DNA from: Arthrobacter sp. cf158
GTDB taxonomy: Bacteria; Actinomycetota; Actinomycetes; Actinomycetales; Micrococcaceae
NCBI RefSeq assembly: GCF_900106835.1
Contig: NZ_FNNR01000006.1
Location: 62,001 to 126,000 of the forward strand
DNA: 64,000 bases
Direction: 5' to 3'
Within the stretch, counting starts at the first letter, position 1, and every line of letters begins with the position of its first letter. Shown one piece after another: positions 42,001 through 50,795 of the stretch. The translations under genes and the position numbers were made by a program. Under the pieces are notes generated by a model. That model ran no database searches and had not been told where the DNA came from. It saw only the letters and a list, made by a program, of their open reading frames with translations.

Positions 42001-43128
42001 ATGAGCACCGTAGATCTGATTCGCCACGTCAAGCTGTCCACGGCACGTTTGCCCCTCACCGTACCCATCAGCGATGCCAAAGTCTTCACCGGCAGGCAGA
42101 AGCCCATGACCGAAGTGGTGTTCCTGTTCGCCGAGATCACCACGGAGCAAGGCCACAGCGGCATCGGCTTCAGCTACTCCAAGCGTGCCGGCGGCCCCGC
42201 ACAGTACGCCCACGCCAAGGAAGTCGCAGAGGGCATCATCGGCGAGGACCCCAACGACATCGGCAAGATCTACACCAAACTCCTCTGGGCGGGGGCCTCT
42301 GTGGGCCGTTCGGGTGTGGCCACCCAGGCTCTGGCGGCCATCGACATCGCGCTCTACGACCTCAAGGCCAAGCGCGCCGGACTCCCCCTGGCCAAGTTGC
42401 TGGGCTCCTACCGCGACTCGGTCCAGACCTACAACACTTCCGGCGGCTTCCTCAACGCCACCCTGGATGAGGTCAAAGAGCGCGCCACGCGCTCCATTGA
42501 TGAGGGTATCGGCGGCATCAAAATCAAGGTTGGCCTGCCCGACTCCAAGGAGGACCTGCGCCGTGTGGCCGGAGTCCGCGAGCACATCGGCTGGGACGTC
42601 CCGCTCATGGTGGACGCCAACCAGCAGTGGGACCGGGCCACCGCGCTGCGCATGGGCCGCCAGCTGGAGGAATTCAACCTCATCTGGATCGAAGAACCGC
42701 TGGATGCCTACGACTTTGAAGGCCACGCGCACCTGGCCCAGGTCCTGGACACCCCCATCGCCACGGGTGAGATGCTCGCGTCCGTCGCGGAACACAAGGG
42801 CCTCATCAACGCGAACAGCTGCGACATCATCCAGCCCGACGCACCCCGGGTTGGCGGCATCACCCAATTCCTGAGGCTCGCAGCATTGGCGGATGAACGC
42901 GGGCTCGGACTGGCACCCCACTTCGCCATGGAAATCCACCTTCACCTGGCCGCTGCATACCCCCGCGAGCCGTGGGTGGAGCACTTCGACTGGCTGGACC
43001 CGCTGTTCGAGGAGCGCCTGGAGACCAAGAACGGCCGCATGATCGTTCCGGACCGCCCCGGGCTCGGCGTCACCCTCAGCGATCAGGCTCGCGCATGGAC
43101 CACCGAATCTGTGGAATTCGGCGCGTAA
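42001..43128 (+). CDS. mandelate racemase/enolase-superfamily sugar-acid dehydratase, probably L-talarate/galactarate dehydratase
   Basis: 375 residues from ATG 42001, with TAGGAGA upstream. The enolase-superfamily capping domain is followed by the barrel: KIKVG (catalytic Lys; GGIKIKVGLP), metal ligands Asp (LMVDANQQW), Glu (WIEEPLDAYD) and Glu (ATGEMLAS), and catalytic His (APHFAMEIHLHLA). The sequence pattern matches TalrD/GalrD, which dehydrate L-talarate and galactarate to 5-keto-4-deoxy-D-glucarate. The next gene encodes a GntR-type regulator; the matching aldolase and reductase are not in view, although a glycerate kinase lies about 40 kb away. Confidence 0.82.
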   Translation: MSTVDLIRHVKLSTARLPLTVPISDAKVFTGRQKPMTEVVFLFAEITTEQGHSGIGFSYSKRAGGPAQYAHAKEVAEGIIGEDPNDIGKIYTKLLWAGASVGRSGVATQALAAIDIALYDLKAKRAGLPLAKLLGSYRDSVQTYNTSGGFLNATLDEVKERATRSIDEGIGGIKIKVGLPDSKEDLRRVAGVREHIGWDVPLMVDANQQWDRATALRMGRQLEEFNLIWIEEPLDAYDFEGHAHLAQVLDTPIATGEMLASVAEHKGLINANSCDIIQPDAPRVGGITQFLRLAALADERGLGLAPHFAMEIHLHLAAAYPREPWVEHFDWLDPLFEERLETKNGRMIVPDRPGLGVTLSDQARAWTTESVEFGA

Positions 43129-43138
43129 TCTTGAACGC

Positions 43139-43837
43139 ATGAGCCGAAACCTGACCGCGGATCTCGCCGCCGACCTTCGCAACCGCATCGTCGACGGCGT
43201 CATCCAGCCAGGTGAGAAGCTCCCCAGCGAAAACACCCTCATCAGCGAGTTCGGCGTGAGTCGGACCGTGGTCCGCTCTGCCCTGACGCACCTGCAGGCC
43301 GAGGGACTTGTGGAAACCGAACGCGGGCGGGGCAGCTTCGCGCTGACACCGCCCGCGGAAGGTCCGTCACCCGCGCCCGGATCGCGGGCTGTTTCCAGCA
43401 TGGAAGACCGCCTGCAAATGCTGGACTTCCGCATCGGCGTCGAGACTGAAGCTGCAGCACTTGCTGCCCGGAACCACACAGAACGCCAGCTCAAAGCCGC
43501 GCAAGGCGCCTTGGAGCAATTCAAAGCAAGCTCAGGGCACCCGGCCCACTCCATGAAGGCCGATTTCGAATTCCACCGGGCCATTGCGGCAGCCACCGGC
43601 AACGCCTTCTATACGGACTGCATCTCCGCCCTGGGCCAAACCATGATCACCATGCCCCGCCCGCGCCTCGTCGCCGATGATGAGCAGGACTCCCGCGAAC
43701 GCTTCGAACAAGTGGTCCACGAGCACTCCTCCATCTACGACGCAATCGCCGAGGGCGACCCAGCTGCTGCCGCGGCAGCGATGCGCCTGCACCTGAGCAA
43801 CTCACGACGCCGGTTCGCGGCTTCAGCCCGCGGCTGA
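43139..43837 (+). CDS. GntR-family regulator (FCD subfamily)
   Basis: 232 residues. The winged HTH is in residues ~5-72 (LTADLAADLRNRIVDGVIQP, GEKLPSENTLISEFGVSRTV, VRSALTHLQAEGLVETERGR, GSF). The FCD domain follows (MLDFRIGVETEAAALAARN, KADFEFHRAIAAATGN, HEHSSIYDAIAEGDPAAAAA). Ten bases separate it from the dehydratase gene, so it is cotranscribed and most likely regulates it through the CTTGTA repeats at 41933-41958. A short hairpin (GCGAC...GTCGC) followed by TTTTT ends the unit at 43890-43916. Confidence 0.85.
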   Translation: MSRNLTADLAADLRNRIVDGVIQPGEKLPSENTLISEFGVSRTVVRSALTHLQAEGLVETERGRGSFALTPPAEGPSPAPGSRAVSSMEDRLQMLDFRIGVETEAAALAARNHTERQLKAAQGALEQFKASSGHPAHSMKADFEFHRAIAAATGNAFYTDCISALGQTMITMPRPRLVADDEQDSRERFEQVVHEHSSIYDAIAEGDPAAAAAAMRLHLSNSRRRFAASARG

Positions 43838-44141
43838 CCTCGCGCACGCCCCACCCAAGCAGGTAGCAGTTCGGCTGGCGCGGCAGGCAGCGACATGTGA
43901 CGTCGCGGCGCTTTTTACTGGGACACAATTCGTCTTTCAGCGACCAAACTTAACGAAATGGGAATCCCCGCGACGCCCCATTGAGAACTATTGATGGACA
44001 TTTCAGGAAACTGGCGAGTAAATTCCGAGTCCCGCTAACTTTTGAAGAACCCGTCATTTTGTGACCGGGAAATCCATCAAAAGCCTTTGGGTGCTTCACG
44101 CAGGAATGCCTTGTCATGCACCCGGACAGAGAGACGCCGGC
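43838..44141. other. 304-base gene-free region
   Basis: It holds the probable terminator of the GntR gene at the left. The remainder is more A+T-rich than the genes around it (43920-44090) and probably carries the promoter of the FAD oxidase-ABC transporter unit. No convincing -35/-10 pair or palindrome could be chosen, and no coding pattern is present. Confidence 0.4.
43890..43916 (+). terminator. candidate terminator after the GntR gene
   Basis: GCGAC (43890-43894) and GTCGC (43902-43906) form a short stem with a 7-base loop, followed by GGCGC and TTTTT at 43912-43916. The stem is short, so the call is tentative. Confidence 0.4.
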
Positions 44142-45554
44142 ATGACAACACAGCAGCTCACCGAAGACCACACCTCACTCCAGGCATACGTCCAGGAACT
44201 CAGGCGCCGGGTGGAAGGCATCGAGGTCCTTGAACCCGGCACCGGGACCACCCGCTACAGCCACGACGCAGCCACCGCTAAAACCGCAGCCGCAAGCGGA
44301 AACCCGGGCCCCGCCGTCGTGCTTCCCTCCTCGGCAGCGGACGTTCAGACGGCGGTCAGACTCGCCGCGGAACTCGGCGTGACCGTTGTTCCGCGCGGCG
44401 CGGGGTCCGGCTTGTCGGGTGGGGCAACCGCACAACAGGACCAAGTGGTCATTTCGACCGAAAAACTGACGGCCATCATCGAGGTGTCCCCGCTGGACGA
44501 GGTGGCGGTTGTAGAGCCTGGTGTCATCAATGCCGATTTGAATAAGCACCTTGAATCATTTGGTCTTTTCTACGCACCAGACCCCGCAAGCTTCGACATT
44601 TCATCAATTGGTGGAAATATCGCCACCAATGCGGGCGGTCTTCGTTGCGCCAAGTATGGGGTAACGCGGGAGTCCATCTTGTCGCTGGACGTCGTTCTCC
44701 CCGACGGCAGCCTCATCACTGTTGGCCACCGCTCCATTAAGGGCGTCACCGGGCTGGATCTGACGTCGCTGATTGTGGGTTCAGAAGGCATCCTCGGCAT
44801 TGTCACCAAGGCAACGGTCCGTCTCCGCCCCATCCCGGTGGCCCGCAAGACGGTCAGCGCGTTCTTCAACAGCACCGCTGAGGGCACGGACGGGCTGGCA
44901 GCCATCACCTTGTCGCCGGTGCGCCCTGCGGCGATCGAGTTCTTCGATACCCCCAGCCTGGTCAACATCGACGCCCATTCGGGGACCAGCCTGCGCAGCC
45001 GCGGTGCTGCATTAATCCTCATCGAGATCGATGGTTACGGCATCGGCGACCAAGCAGCGGACCTCGCCACCGCGCTCAGTGCGGTTGGTGGACGTGTCAC
45101 CGTGGAGTCCGACGACGACGGCGCGCGGCTGTGGGAACTGCGCCGCAGCGGCCGCGGCCTCCCGCAGGACAAGTGGTACATCGGCGAGGACATCGCCGTT
45201 CCCAAGTCCCAGCTGCCCAAGGTCTACGCCGCTTTCCCGGCCCTGGAAGCGCGCTTCGGCGTGGACATCTCGGCGGTATCGCACGCGGGCGACGGGAACC
45301 TTCACCCGCTCATCACCAAGGACAAAACGCCCGACGACGGCGCGAACCCGCCTGCCTCCCTCCTGGAAGCCGCCACTGAACTGGTGAAGGTGGCGCTTTC
45401 GCTCGGCGGAACAGTGACCGGCGAGCACGGCGTGGGCACCATCAAGCGCGAATGGGCCGCCCTGGAACTCTCGGAGCGCAGCCGCGAGGTGCAGCACGCC
45501 ATCAAAGCGGCAATCGACCCCCAACAGACCCTTAATCCCGGCAAAGCCATCTAA
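44142..45554 (+). CDS. FAD-linked 2-hydroxyacid oxidase/dehydrogenase (GlcD type)
   Basis: 470 residues from ATG 44142; the frame is open a further 27 codons upstream. N-terminal FAD_binding_4 domain: AVVLPSSAADVQTAVRLAAE, VVPRGAGSGLSGGATAQQD, SIGGNIATNAGGLRCAKYG and SLIVGSEGILGIVTKATVRL. The C-terminal FAD-oxidase_C domain ends VTGEHGVGTIKREWAALEL. The family oxidises glycolate, D-lactate or D-2-hydroxyglutarate to the 2-oxo acid. No GlcE/GlcF partners follow; instead an ABC importer and an aminotransferase come next, suggesting that an imported hydroxy or amino acid is processed. Confidence 0.85.
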   Translation: MTTQQLTEDHTSLQAYVQELRRRVEGIEVLEPGTGTTRYSHDAATAKTAAASGNPGPAVVLPSSAADVQTAVRLAAELGVTVVPRGAGSGLSGGATAQQDQVVISTEKLTAIIEVSPLDEVAVVEPGVINADLNKHLESFGLFYAPDPASFDISSIGGNIATNAGGLRCAKYGVTRESILSLDVVLPDGSLITVGHRSIKGVTGLDLTSLIVGSEGILGIVTKATVRLRPIPVARKTVSAFFNSTAEGTDGLAAITLSPVRPAAIEFFDTPSLVNIDAHSGTSLRSRGAALILIEIDGYGIGDQAADLATALSAVGGRVTVESDDDGARLWELRRSGRGLPQDKWYIGEDIAVPKSQLPKVYAAFPALEARFGVDISAVSHAGDGNLHPLITKDKTPDDGANPPASLLEAATELVKVALSLGGTVTGEHGVGTIKREWAALELSERSREVQHAIKAAIDPQQTLNPGKAI

Positions 45555-45609
45555 GCGCCTGCCCGCAGCACCCCCAACGCAATCCCCCAACGCATCAGGA
45601 GCACACCCA

Positions 45610-47262
45610 ATGAACACCTTTAGCACCCCCGAATTCCGCAGGCGGGCCTTCCTTGCAGGCCTCGGCGCACTGTCCACCTCAGCCCTTGTCACCGCGTGCG
45701 GCGGCACAACGGCCAGCACCGGCGCCGGCTCCACAACTCCCGTGGACGGCGGCAACATCACCTTCCTGATCCAGGGCTACGACACCGGCTGGGTCTCCAG
45801 CAAGACGTCCATCTCCAGCTACGAGGGCAACCTCTGGGGCCAGATCACGGACAAACTGGTGTACGTCAATGAAAAGGGTGAGCTGAGCCCGTGGGTTGCC
45901 GAGAGCTGGGAAGAACTCAACGGCGCCAAGGACTTCGTGATCCACTTGAAGAAGGGCGTGACCTTCTCTGACGGAACTCCGTTGGACGCAGCGGCCGTCG
46001 TCGCCAACCTCAACGCCTGGGCCAAGGGCGATTCCACCCGTGGCGTCAGCAAGGTGGGCCTCTTCCCGTCCAGTAACTTCGTGTCAGCAGAGGCGTCCGA
46101 CGCGGAAACCGTGAAGGTGTCCTTCTCCTCCCCCGCACTGGGCTTCATCGCCACGTTGGCGTACCACGGCTGCATCCTGCTCTCCCCAAAGACTCTGGCC
46201 CTGCCCGTAGAGGCCCAGGCCGACCTCAGCCAAGAAATCGGCAGCGGACCGTTCGTCGTCAAGTCCTGGAAACAGGGCGACAGTTATGTCCTGGAGAAGC
46301 GCAAGGACTACAACTGGGGTCCGGCAGCGCTCGGCCACACCGCTCCGGCCCGCCTGGACACCATCACGTACAAGGTCATCAAGGACACGTCGGTCCGGAC
46401 CTCCACGGTGGTCTCCGGCCAGGCCGATGTTGCCTTCAACGTTGAGCCGCAGGAAATCGAATCGCTCAAGGCACAGGGCTTCACGGTGGGTACCCCGCGC
46501 TACCTGGGCTTTGTGGACGGATTCCAGGTGAACACGCAGGCCTTCCCCACCAACGATCCCGCTGTGCGCAAGGCGATCCAGCACGGCATTGACCGCGAAG
46601 AAATCCTCAAGACCGTCTACACCAGCGACTGGAACGCCGCCACTACCTTCATCCAGGGCAACGTCCCGGAAGCAGGCGAGTTCAGCGACTCCTTCGCATT
46701 CGACGCCGACAAAGCCAACAAGCTCCTGGACGACGCCGGCTGGGCCAAGGGTTCTGACGAGTACCGCACCAAGGACGGCAAAACCCTCGAATTCACGCTC
46801 ACTCCCAATCCGTATGTCCCGTCCACCAAGGCCGAGGATGAGCTCATCGCCCAGCAACTCAAGAAGGTGGGCATCAAGGTCAACCTCAAGGTAGTGGACG
46901 TGGCCGGCTACGCCGCCATCCAAGCCAGCAAGCCACCGCTGTTCCAGACCTCACGCAGCTTCGTCGACGTCGGAACGGTCGCCGGAGTCTTGACCAGCCA
47001 GAACAAGGGCGAGGACTGGTTCAGCCTGGGGACCAGCGATCAGAAGCTCAACGACCTCTCCACTGCGATCGCCACGGCCTCGGATCGGGCATCCCGCGAG
47101 AAGGTCGCCGACGAGCTCCAGCAATACGTCCTGGAGCAGGGCTACTTTATCCCTCTTAACCAGCTTGTCCAGCGCCTCTACCTGATCAACCCGAAGATCA
47201 AGGATGTCCAGTACAACGGCTTGGCCTATGCCAACTTCTACACCGCTTGGATCTCGCAGTGA
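45610..47262 (+). CDS. ABC transporter substrate-binding lipoprotein (family 5, peptide/nickel type)
   Basis: 550 residues; CAGGAG lies before the ATG. The signal has twin Arg (EFRRRAFLAGLGALSTSALV) and a lipobox ending TACGG with the lipidated Cys about residue 31, so it is a Tat- or Sec-exported lipoprotein on the membrane surface. The mature part has the family 5 layout: NLWGQITDKLVYVNEKGELSP, WVAESWEEL, HLKKGVTFSDGTPLDAAAVV and NPYVPSTKAEDELIAQQLKKVGI. It is the receptor for the following two permeases and ATPase. The ligand (peptide, opine or other small molecule) is not evident. Confidence 0.87.
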   Translation: MNTFSTPEFRRRAFLAGLGALSTSALVTACGGTTASTGAGSTTPVDGGNITFLIQGYDTGWVSSKTSISSYEGNLWGQITDKLVYVNEKGELSPWVAESWEELNGAKDFVIHLKKGVTFSDGTPLDAAAVVANLNAWAKGDSTRGVSKVGLFPSSNFVSAEASDAETVKVSFSSPALGFIATLAYHGCILLSPKTLALPVEAQADLSQEIGSGPFVVKSWKQGDSYVLEKRKDYNWGPAALGHTAPARLDTITYKVIKDTSVRTSTVVSGQADVAFNVEPQEIESLKAQGFTVGTPRYLGFVDGFQVNTQAFPTNDPAVRKAIQHGIDREEILKTVYTSDWNAATTFIQGNVPEAGEFSDSFAFDADKANKLLDDAGWAKGSDEYRTKDGKTLEFTLTPNPYVPSTKAEDELIAQQLKKVGIKVNLKVVDVAGYAAIQASKPPLFQTSRSFVDVGTVAGVLTSQNKGEDWFSLGTSDQKLNDLSTAIATASDRASREKVADELQQYVLEQGYFIPLNQLVQRLYLINPKIKDVQYNGLAYANFYTAWISQ

Positions 47263-48227
47263 CCAGCGATTACAAGCGTTTTGCCCTGACCCGCGCGGGT
47301 CAGGCGGTGATCGTCGTCCTCTTGGCCTATGTCCTCACGTTTCTGGTGATCAGCGTTCTCCCGGGCGATGCGATCACCAACACATTGAGGGACCCGCAGC
47401 ACGGATTGAGCGAGGAGGACATCCAGCGGATCGTGGCCTTCTACGGCCTGGACCAGCCCGTGATCGTGCAGCTGTTGCTCTCCCTGGGACGGTTCCTGAC
47501 GGGAGAGTTGGGCTTCTCGCTTCAATCCAATCTTCCTGTGTCCCAGATCGTGGGAGACGCGTTGCCTTCCACGCTCACTCTTGCCACCAGCGCGCTGCTC
47601 ATCGCCATCGTTTTCGCGGTAGTCATCGCGTACGGCGCCCAGTATTTGCCGGGCAGGTGGGCGGCAATCGTCCGCTCCATTCCGTCGTTCTTCCTGTCGG
47701 TGCCCAACTTCGTGATCGGCCTGGTGCTGATCGAACTCTTTGCCTTCCGCCTTCATTCCTTCACCACCACGGATCCCAACAGTCCGGTGGCAACGCTGTT
47801 CGCAGCCATCACTTTGGCCATTCCGGTCTCGGCACCGCTGGCCGAGGTGCTGATTGCCAGCCTGGACCACGAATCCCGGCAGGAGTACGCCTTGGTGGCC
47901 CGTTCGCGTGGCCTTAGCGAGGCCAAGCTCTTCGCCAAGCATCTGGTGAAACCGTCAGCCCTGCCCTCCGTGGCCATGGTGGCGCTCATTGTTGGTGAAC
48001 TTCTGGGTGGCTCAGTTATTACCGAGACGATCTTCGGCCGTGACGGCATCGGCACCGTTGTCCAAAAAGCCGTGACGGGAGAAGACCAGCCAGTGCTTCA
48101 AGCCGTGGTTTCCCTGTCGGCCGTGGTGTTCGTGGCCGTCAACCTGGTGGCCGACCTCGCGTCGCCGCTGCTCGATCCCCGCGTCAAACTCCGGGAGTCC
48201 AAACTCCGCGAGAAGGTGAGCGCATGA
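47259..48227 (+). CDS. ABC transporter permease (DppB type)
   Basis: 322 residues from GTG 47259, overlapping the receptor stop by four bases (GTGA). Six membrane segments, N-terminal DppB-like block (FALTRAGQAVIVVLLAYVLTF, then GDAITNTLRDPQHGLSEEDIQRI) and the EAA loop (EYALVARSRGLSEAKLFAKHL) that contacts the ATPase. With the next gene it forms the heterodimeric channel. Confidence 0.87.
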   Translation: MTSDYKRFALTRAGQAVIVVLLAYVLTFLVISVLPGDAITNTLRDPQHGLSEEDIQRIVAFYGLDQPVIVQLLLSLGRFLTGELGFSLQSNLPVSQIVGDALPSTLTLATSALLIAIVFAVVIAYGAQYLPGRWAAIVRSIPSFFLSVPNFVIGLVLIELFAFRLHSFTTTDPNSPVATLFAAITLAIPVSAPLAEVLIASLDHESRQEYALVARSRGLSEAKLFAKHLVKPSALPSVAMVALIVGELLGGSVITETIFGRDGIGTVVQKAVTGEDQPVLQAVVSLSAVVFVAVNLVADLASPLLDPRVKLRESKLREKVSA

Positions 48228-49078
48228 CTGCCACGCTTGGCTACGCCCAACTGCGCAATGTTGGAACAGCATCCAAAAGACTCACGGCGGGGCTGCCCCC
48301 GGTCACCGTGGTCCTGTCCTTCGCCGTGATTTTGCTCGTCATCCTCTGGTCCCTTGTTCCAGGTCTCTTCACATCGTTCAGTCCTGTCACGGGAGATACC
48401 GCGAGCAAACTGGCGGCCCCGAGTGCCGCGCACTGGTTCGGTACTGATTACCTTGGCCGCGATCAATACGCACGCGTCGTCTACGGCACGGCATCCTCTG
48501 TCACCAGCGCCCTGGTGGCAGTGCTCATCGGGTTGGTGGTGGGCAGCATCATCGGCCTGGCCAGTGGATTCCGCGGCGGCTGGCTGGACTCCGTTCTGGG
48601 CCGGTTCGTTGACGTTCTCCTCGCCATCCCGGGGTTCCTGTTGGCCGTGGTCATCGTGAGTTCGTTGGGTTTCCAGACCATCAACGCGGCCATCGCCACC
48701 GGAGTGTCCGCCGTCGCGGTCTTTGCCCGGTTGATGCGCGCGGAAGTGATGCGCGTCCGCAGCGCCACTTTCGTGGAAGCCTCCTACTTGCAAGGCGGCA
48801 ACCGGCTCCACGCACTGCTCGGCCACATCCTTCCCAACGCCTACAGGTCCGTGTTGGTACTCGCTGTGCTCCAGTTCGGCACGTCCATCCTGATCATCGC
48901 GTCGCTGGCCTTCCTGGGCTACGGGGATCCGCCCCCGGCCTCCGATTGGGGCCTGCTGGTGGCCTCAGGAAAGACCTACGTGACGGCCCCTTGGCTGGTG
49001 TATGCGCCTGCCTTGGTCATCGTGGTCACCGTTTTGTCCGTCAACCGCATCAGCCGCTGGCTGCGAAAGGCGAAGTGA
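48224..49078 (+). CDS. ABC transporter permease (DppC type)
   Basis: 284 residues, overlapping the previous gene by four bases (ATGA). Five to six membrane segments, DppC-like N-terminal periplasmic block (APSAAHWFGTDYLGRDQYARV) and EAA loop (FVEASYLQGGNRLHALLGHI). The GTDxxGRD motif is diagnostic for DppC/OppC permeases. Confidence 0.87.
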   Translation: MTATLGYAQLRNVGTASKRLTAGLPPVTVVLSFAVILLVILWSLVPGLFTSFSPVTGDTASKLAAPSAAHWFGTDYLGRDQYARVVYGTASSVTSALVAVLIGLVVGSIIGLASGFRGGWLDSVLGRFVDVLLAIPGFLLAVVIVSSLGFQTINAAIATGVSAVAVFARLMRAEVMRVRSATFVEASYLQGGNRLHALLGHILPNAYRSVLVLAVLQFGTSILIIASLAFLGYGDPPPASDWGLLVASGKTYVTAPWLVYAPALVIVVTVLSVNRISRWLRKAK

Positions 49079-49079
49079 C

Positions 49080-50795
49080 ATGCCTCTGAACACCCAGGAC
49101 ACCAACGTATCCGCAGACCTATTAGCAGACCTATTAACAGTGCAGGGCTTGTCCATCGCCTACGGTCCCACCGCCGTCGTCCATGACGTCTCCTTTTCTG
49201 TAGCCAAAGGCGAGAGCCTGGCGCTCATCGGAGAGTCCGGATCGGGCAAGTCCACCATCGCCAAAGCGATCCTTCGGTTGCTTCCCCACGGAGAAGCGAC
49301 GGCCACTGGGCGGGTAGCGCTCAACGGACGTGATGTCCTGGCGCTCCCGGAGAAACACTTCCGTCCCCTGCGCGGCAGGGAGCTGGGCTTCATCCCCCAG
49401 GACCCGGCATCGGCCTTAAACCCGGTGCGGACCATCGGCGCGCAAGCTCAGGAGGCCGCCGCCTTGCTTGGCGAAACAGACCCAACCGTCCGCCGCGCAA
49501 AAATCCTGGACGTACTGGAGCAAGTGGGCCTCCCGGACCCTTCCCGGGTTTACGATTCCTACCCGCACCAGCTCTCCGGCGGCATGCTCCAGCGCGTACT
49601 GATCGCGCTCACGGTGTTGCCTCGTCCGGCGCTGATTGTGGCTGACGAACCAACCTCCGCTTTGGACGTGACCGTTCAGAAGCTCATCCTGGACATGCTG
49701 ACCGAGCTCCGCCGCGAGCTGGACATCAGCCTGCTCCTCATCACGCACGACCTCGCGATCGCCGCCGAGCGCGCCGATTCCCTGGTGGTGCTGAAGGACG
49801 GCTCGGTGCAGGAAAGTGGACCGTCCCTGGAAGTGTTCGCTTCGCCCACCACGGATTACGCGCGGAGCCTTCAGGCCGACGTCCCGGCGCTGCACCCGGA
49901 CCGATACAGGAACCAGCGCATCACCTTAACACCAGCGCACGACGGCGGCTCCCGCACCCCGGCGTCCAGCGCGCCGGACGCCGGGCTCCAGATCGACGTC
50001 CGTGGTGTGACCAAGCGCTTCTCGGCCGGCGGAAAGGACGTCCTCGCCTGCGACGGGGTGTCCTTCTCCGTGGAACGCGGGCGGACGCACGCGCTCGTCG
50101 GCGAGTCCGGGTCCGGCAAAACCACCGCGGTCCGGCTGTTGCTGGGTCTTGAACAGCCGGACGGTGGGGACATTACGGTAGCCGGCCAATCGACGTCGGG
50201 CCGTTCCAGGGCCGATGTCCGCGAGATCCGCCGCCACCTCCAACTGGTCTACCAGAACCCGTTCACGTCCCTCGACCCCACGTGGCGGGTGGGCAGGATT
50301 GTCCGCGAGCCACTGGATCAGTTTGGCGTGGGCACCAAGGCCGGGCGTGCCCAGCGGGTTCGCGAGACTTTGGAAGCCGTGGGCCTACCGTCCGAGGTGG
50401 CTTCACGGCGGCCCGCACACCTGTCCGGCGGCCAGCGGCAACGGGTGGCGATCGCCCGGGCGCTGGTGGTGAGGCCCGACGTCGTGGTTTTGGATGAACC
50501 CACCTCCGCGCTGGACGTGAGCGTTCAAGCGGGAATCCTTGAGCTGCTGTCCAAACTGCAACGTGAGCTGGGCCTGACGTACTTGTTCGTCTCGCACGAT
50601 CTTGCGCTGGTGCGGCAGGTAGCTGACTCCGTATCGGTTCTGCGGCGCGGCCACGTGGTGGAGGACGGTCCCGTGGAGGAGATCTTCCACCGACCGCAGC
50701 ATCCCTATACCCGCGCCCTCCTTGGGGCGATCCCGCTGGCAACTGCGCCAACCGAGGAACAGACCAGCAAACAACTAGCGAAGGCAACAGCATGA
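49080..50795 (+). CDS. fused double ABC ATP-binding protein (DppDF type)
   Basis: 571 residues from ATG 49080, one base after the permease stop. Two complete nucleotide-binding domains: first Walker A ALIGESGSGKSTIAKAIL, signature YPHQLSGGMLQRV, Walker B ALIVADEPTSALD; second Walker A ALVGESGSGKTTAVRLLL, signature PAHLSGGQRQRVAIARAL, Walker B VVVLDEPTSALDVSV. Separate DppD and DppF proteins are fused here, a common form in Actinobacteria. A 12-bp direct repeat (49113-49136) near the start encodes ADLLADLL. It energises the importer formed by the two permeases. Confidence 0.88.
   Translation: MPLNTQDTNVSADLLADLLTVQGLSIAYGPTAVVHDVSFSVAKGESLALIGESGSGKSTIAKAILRLLPHGEATATGRVALNGRDVLALPEKHFRPLRGRELGFIPQDPASALNPVRTIGAQAQEAAALLGETDPTVRRAKILDVLEQVGLPDPSRVYDSYPHQLSGGMLQRVLIALTVLPRPALIVADEPTSALDVTVQKLILDMLTELRRELDISLLLITHDLAIAAERADSLVVLKDGSVQESGPSLEVFASPTTDYARSLQADVPALHPDRYRNQRITLTPAHDGGSRTPASSAPDAGLQIDVRGVTKRFSAGGKDVLACDGVSFSVERGRTHALVGESGSGKTTAVRLLLGLEQPDGGDITVAGQSTSGRSRADVREIRRHLQLVYQNPFTSLDPTWRVGRIVREPLDQFGVGTKAGRAQRVRETLEAVGLPSEVASRRPAHLSGGQRQRVAIARALVVRPDVVVLDEPTSALDVSVQAGILELLSKLQRELGLTYLFVSHDLALVRQVADSVSVLRRGHVVEDGPVEEIFHRPQHPYTRALLGAIPLATAPTEEQTSKQLAKATA
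49113..49136 (+). repeat. 12-bp tandem repeat inside the ATPase gene start
   Basis: GCAGACCTATTA occurs twice in a row, giving the peptide ADLLADLL at residues 12-19. It is in frame and leaves the protein intact, and may be a recent slippage event; the A/T-rich CTATTA codons are unusual in this genome. Confidence 0.6.

Noticed and set aside
41947..43602. 551-aa minus-strand open frame
   Set aside because: It is the antisense shadow of the talarate dehydratase and GntR genes, whose catalytic and HTH motifs are clear; the minus frame has none.
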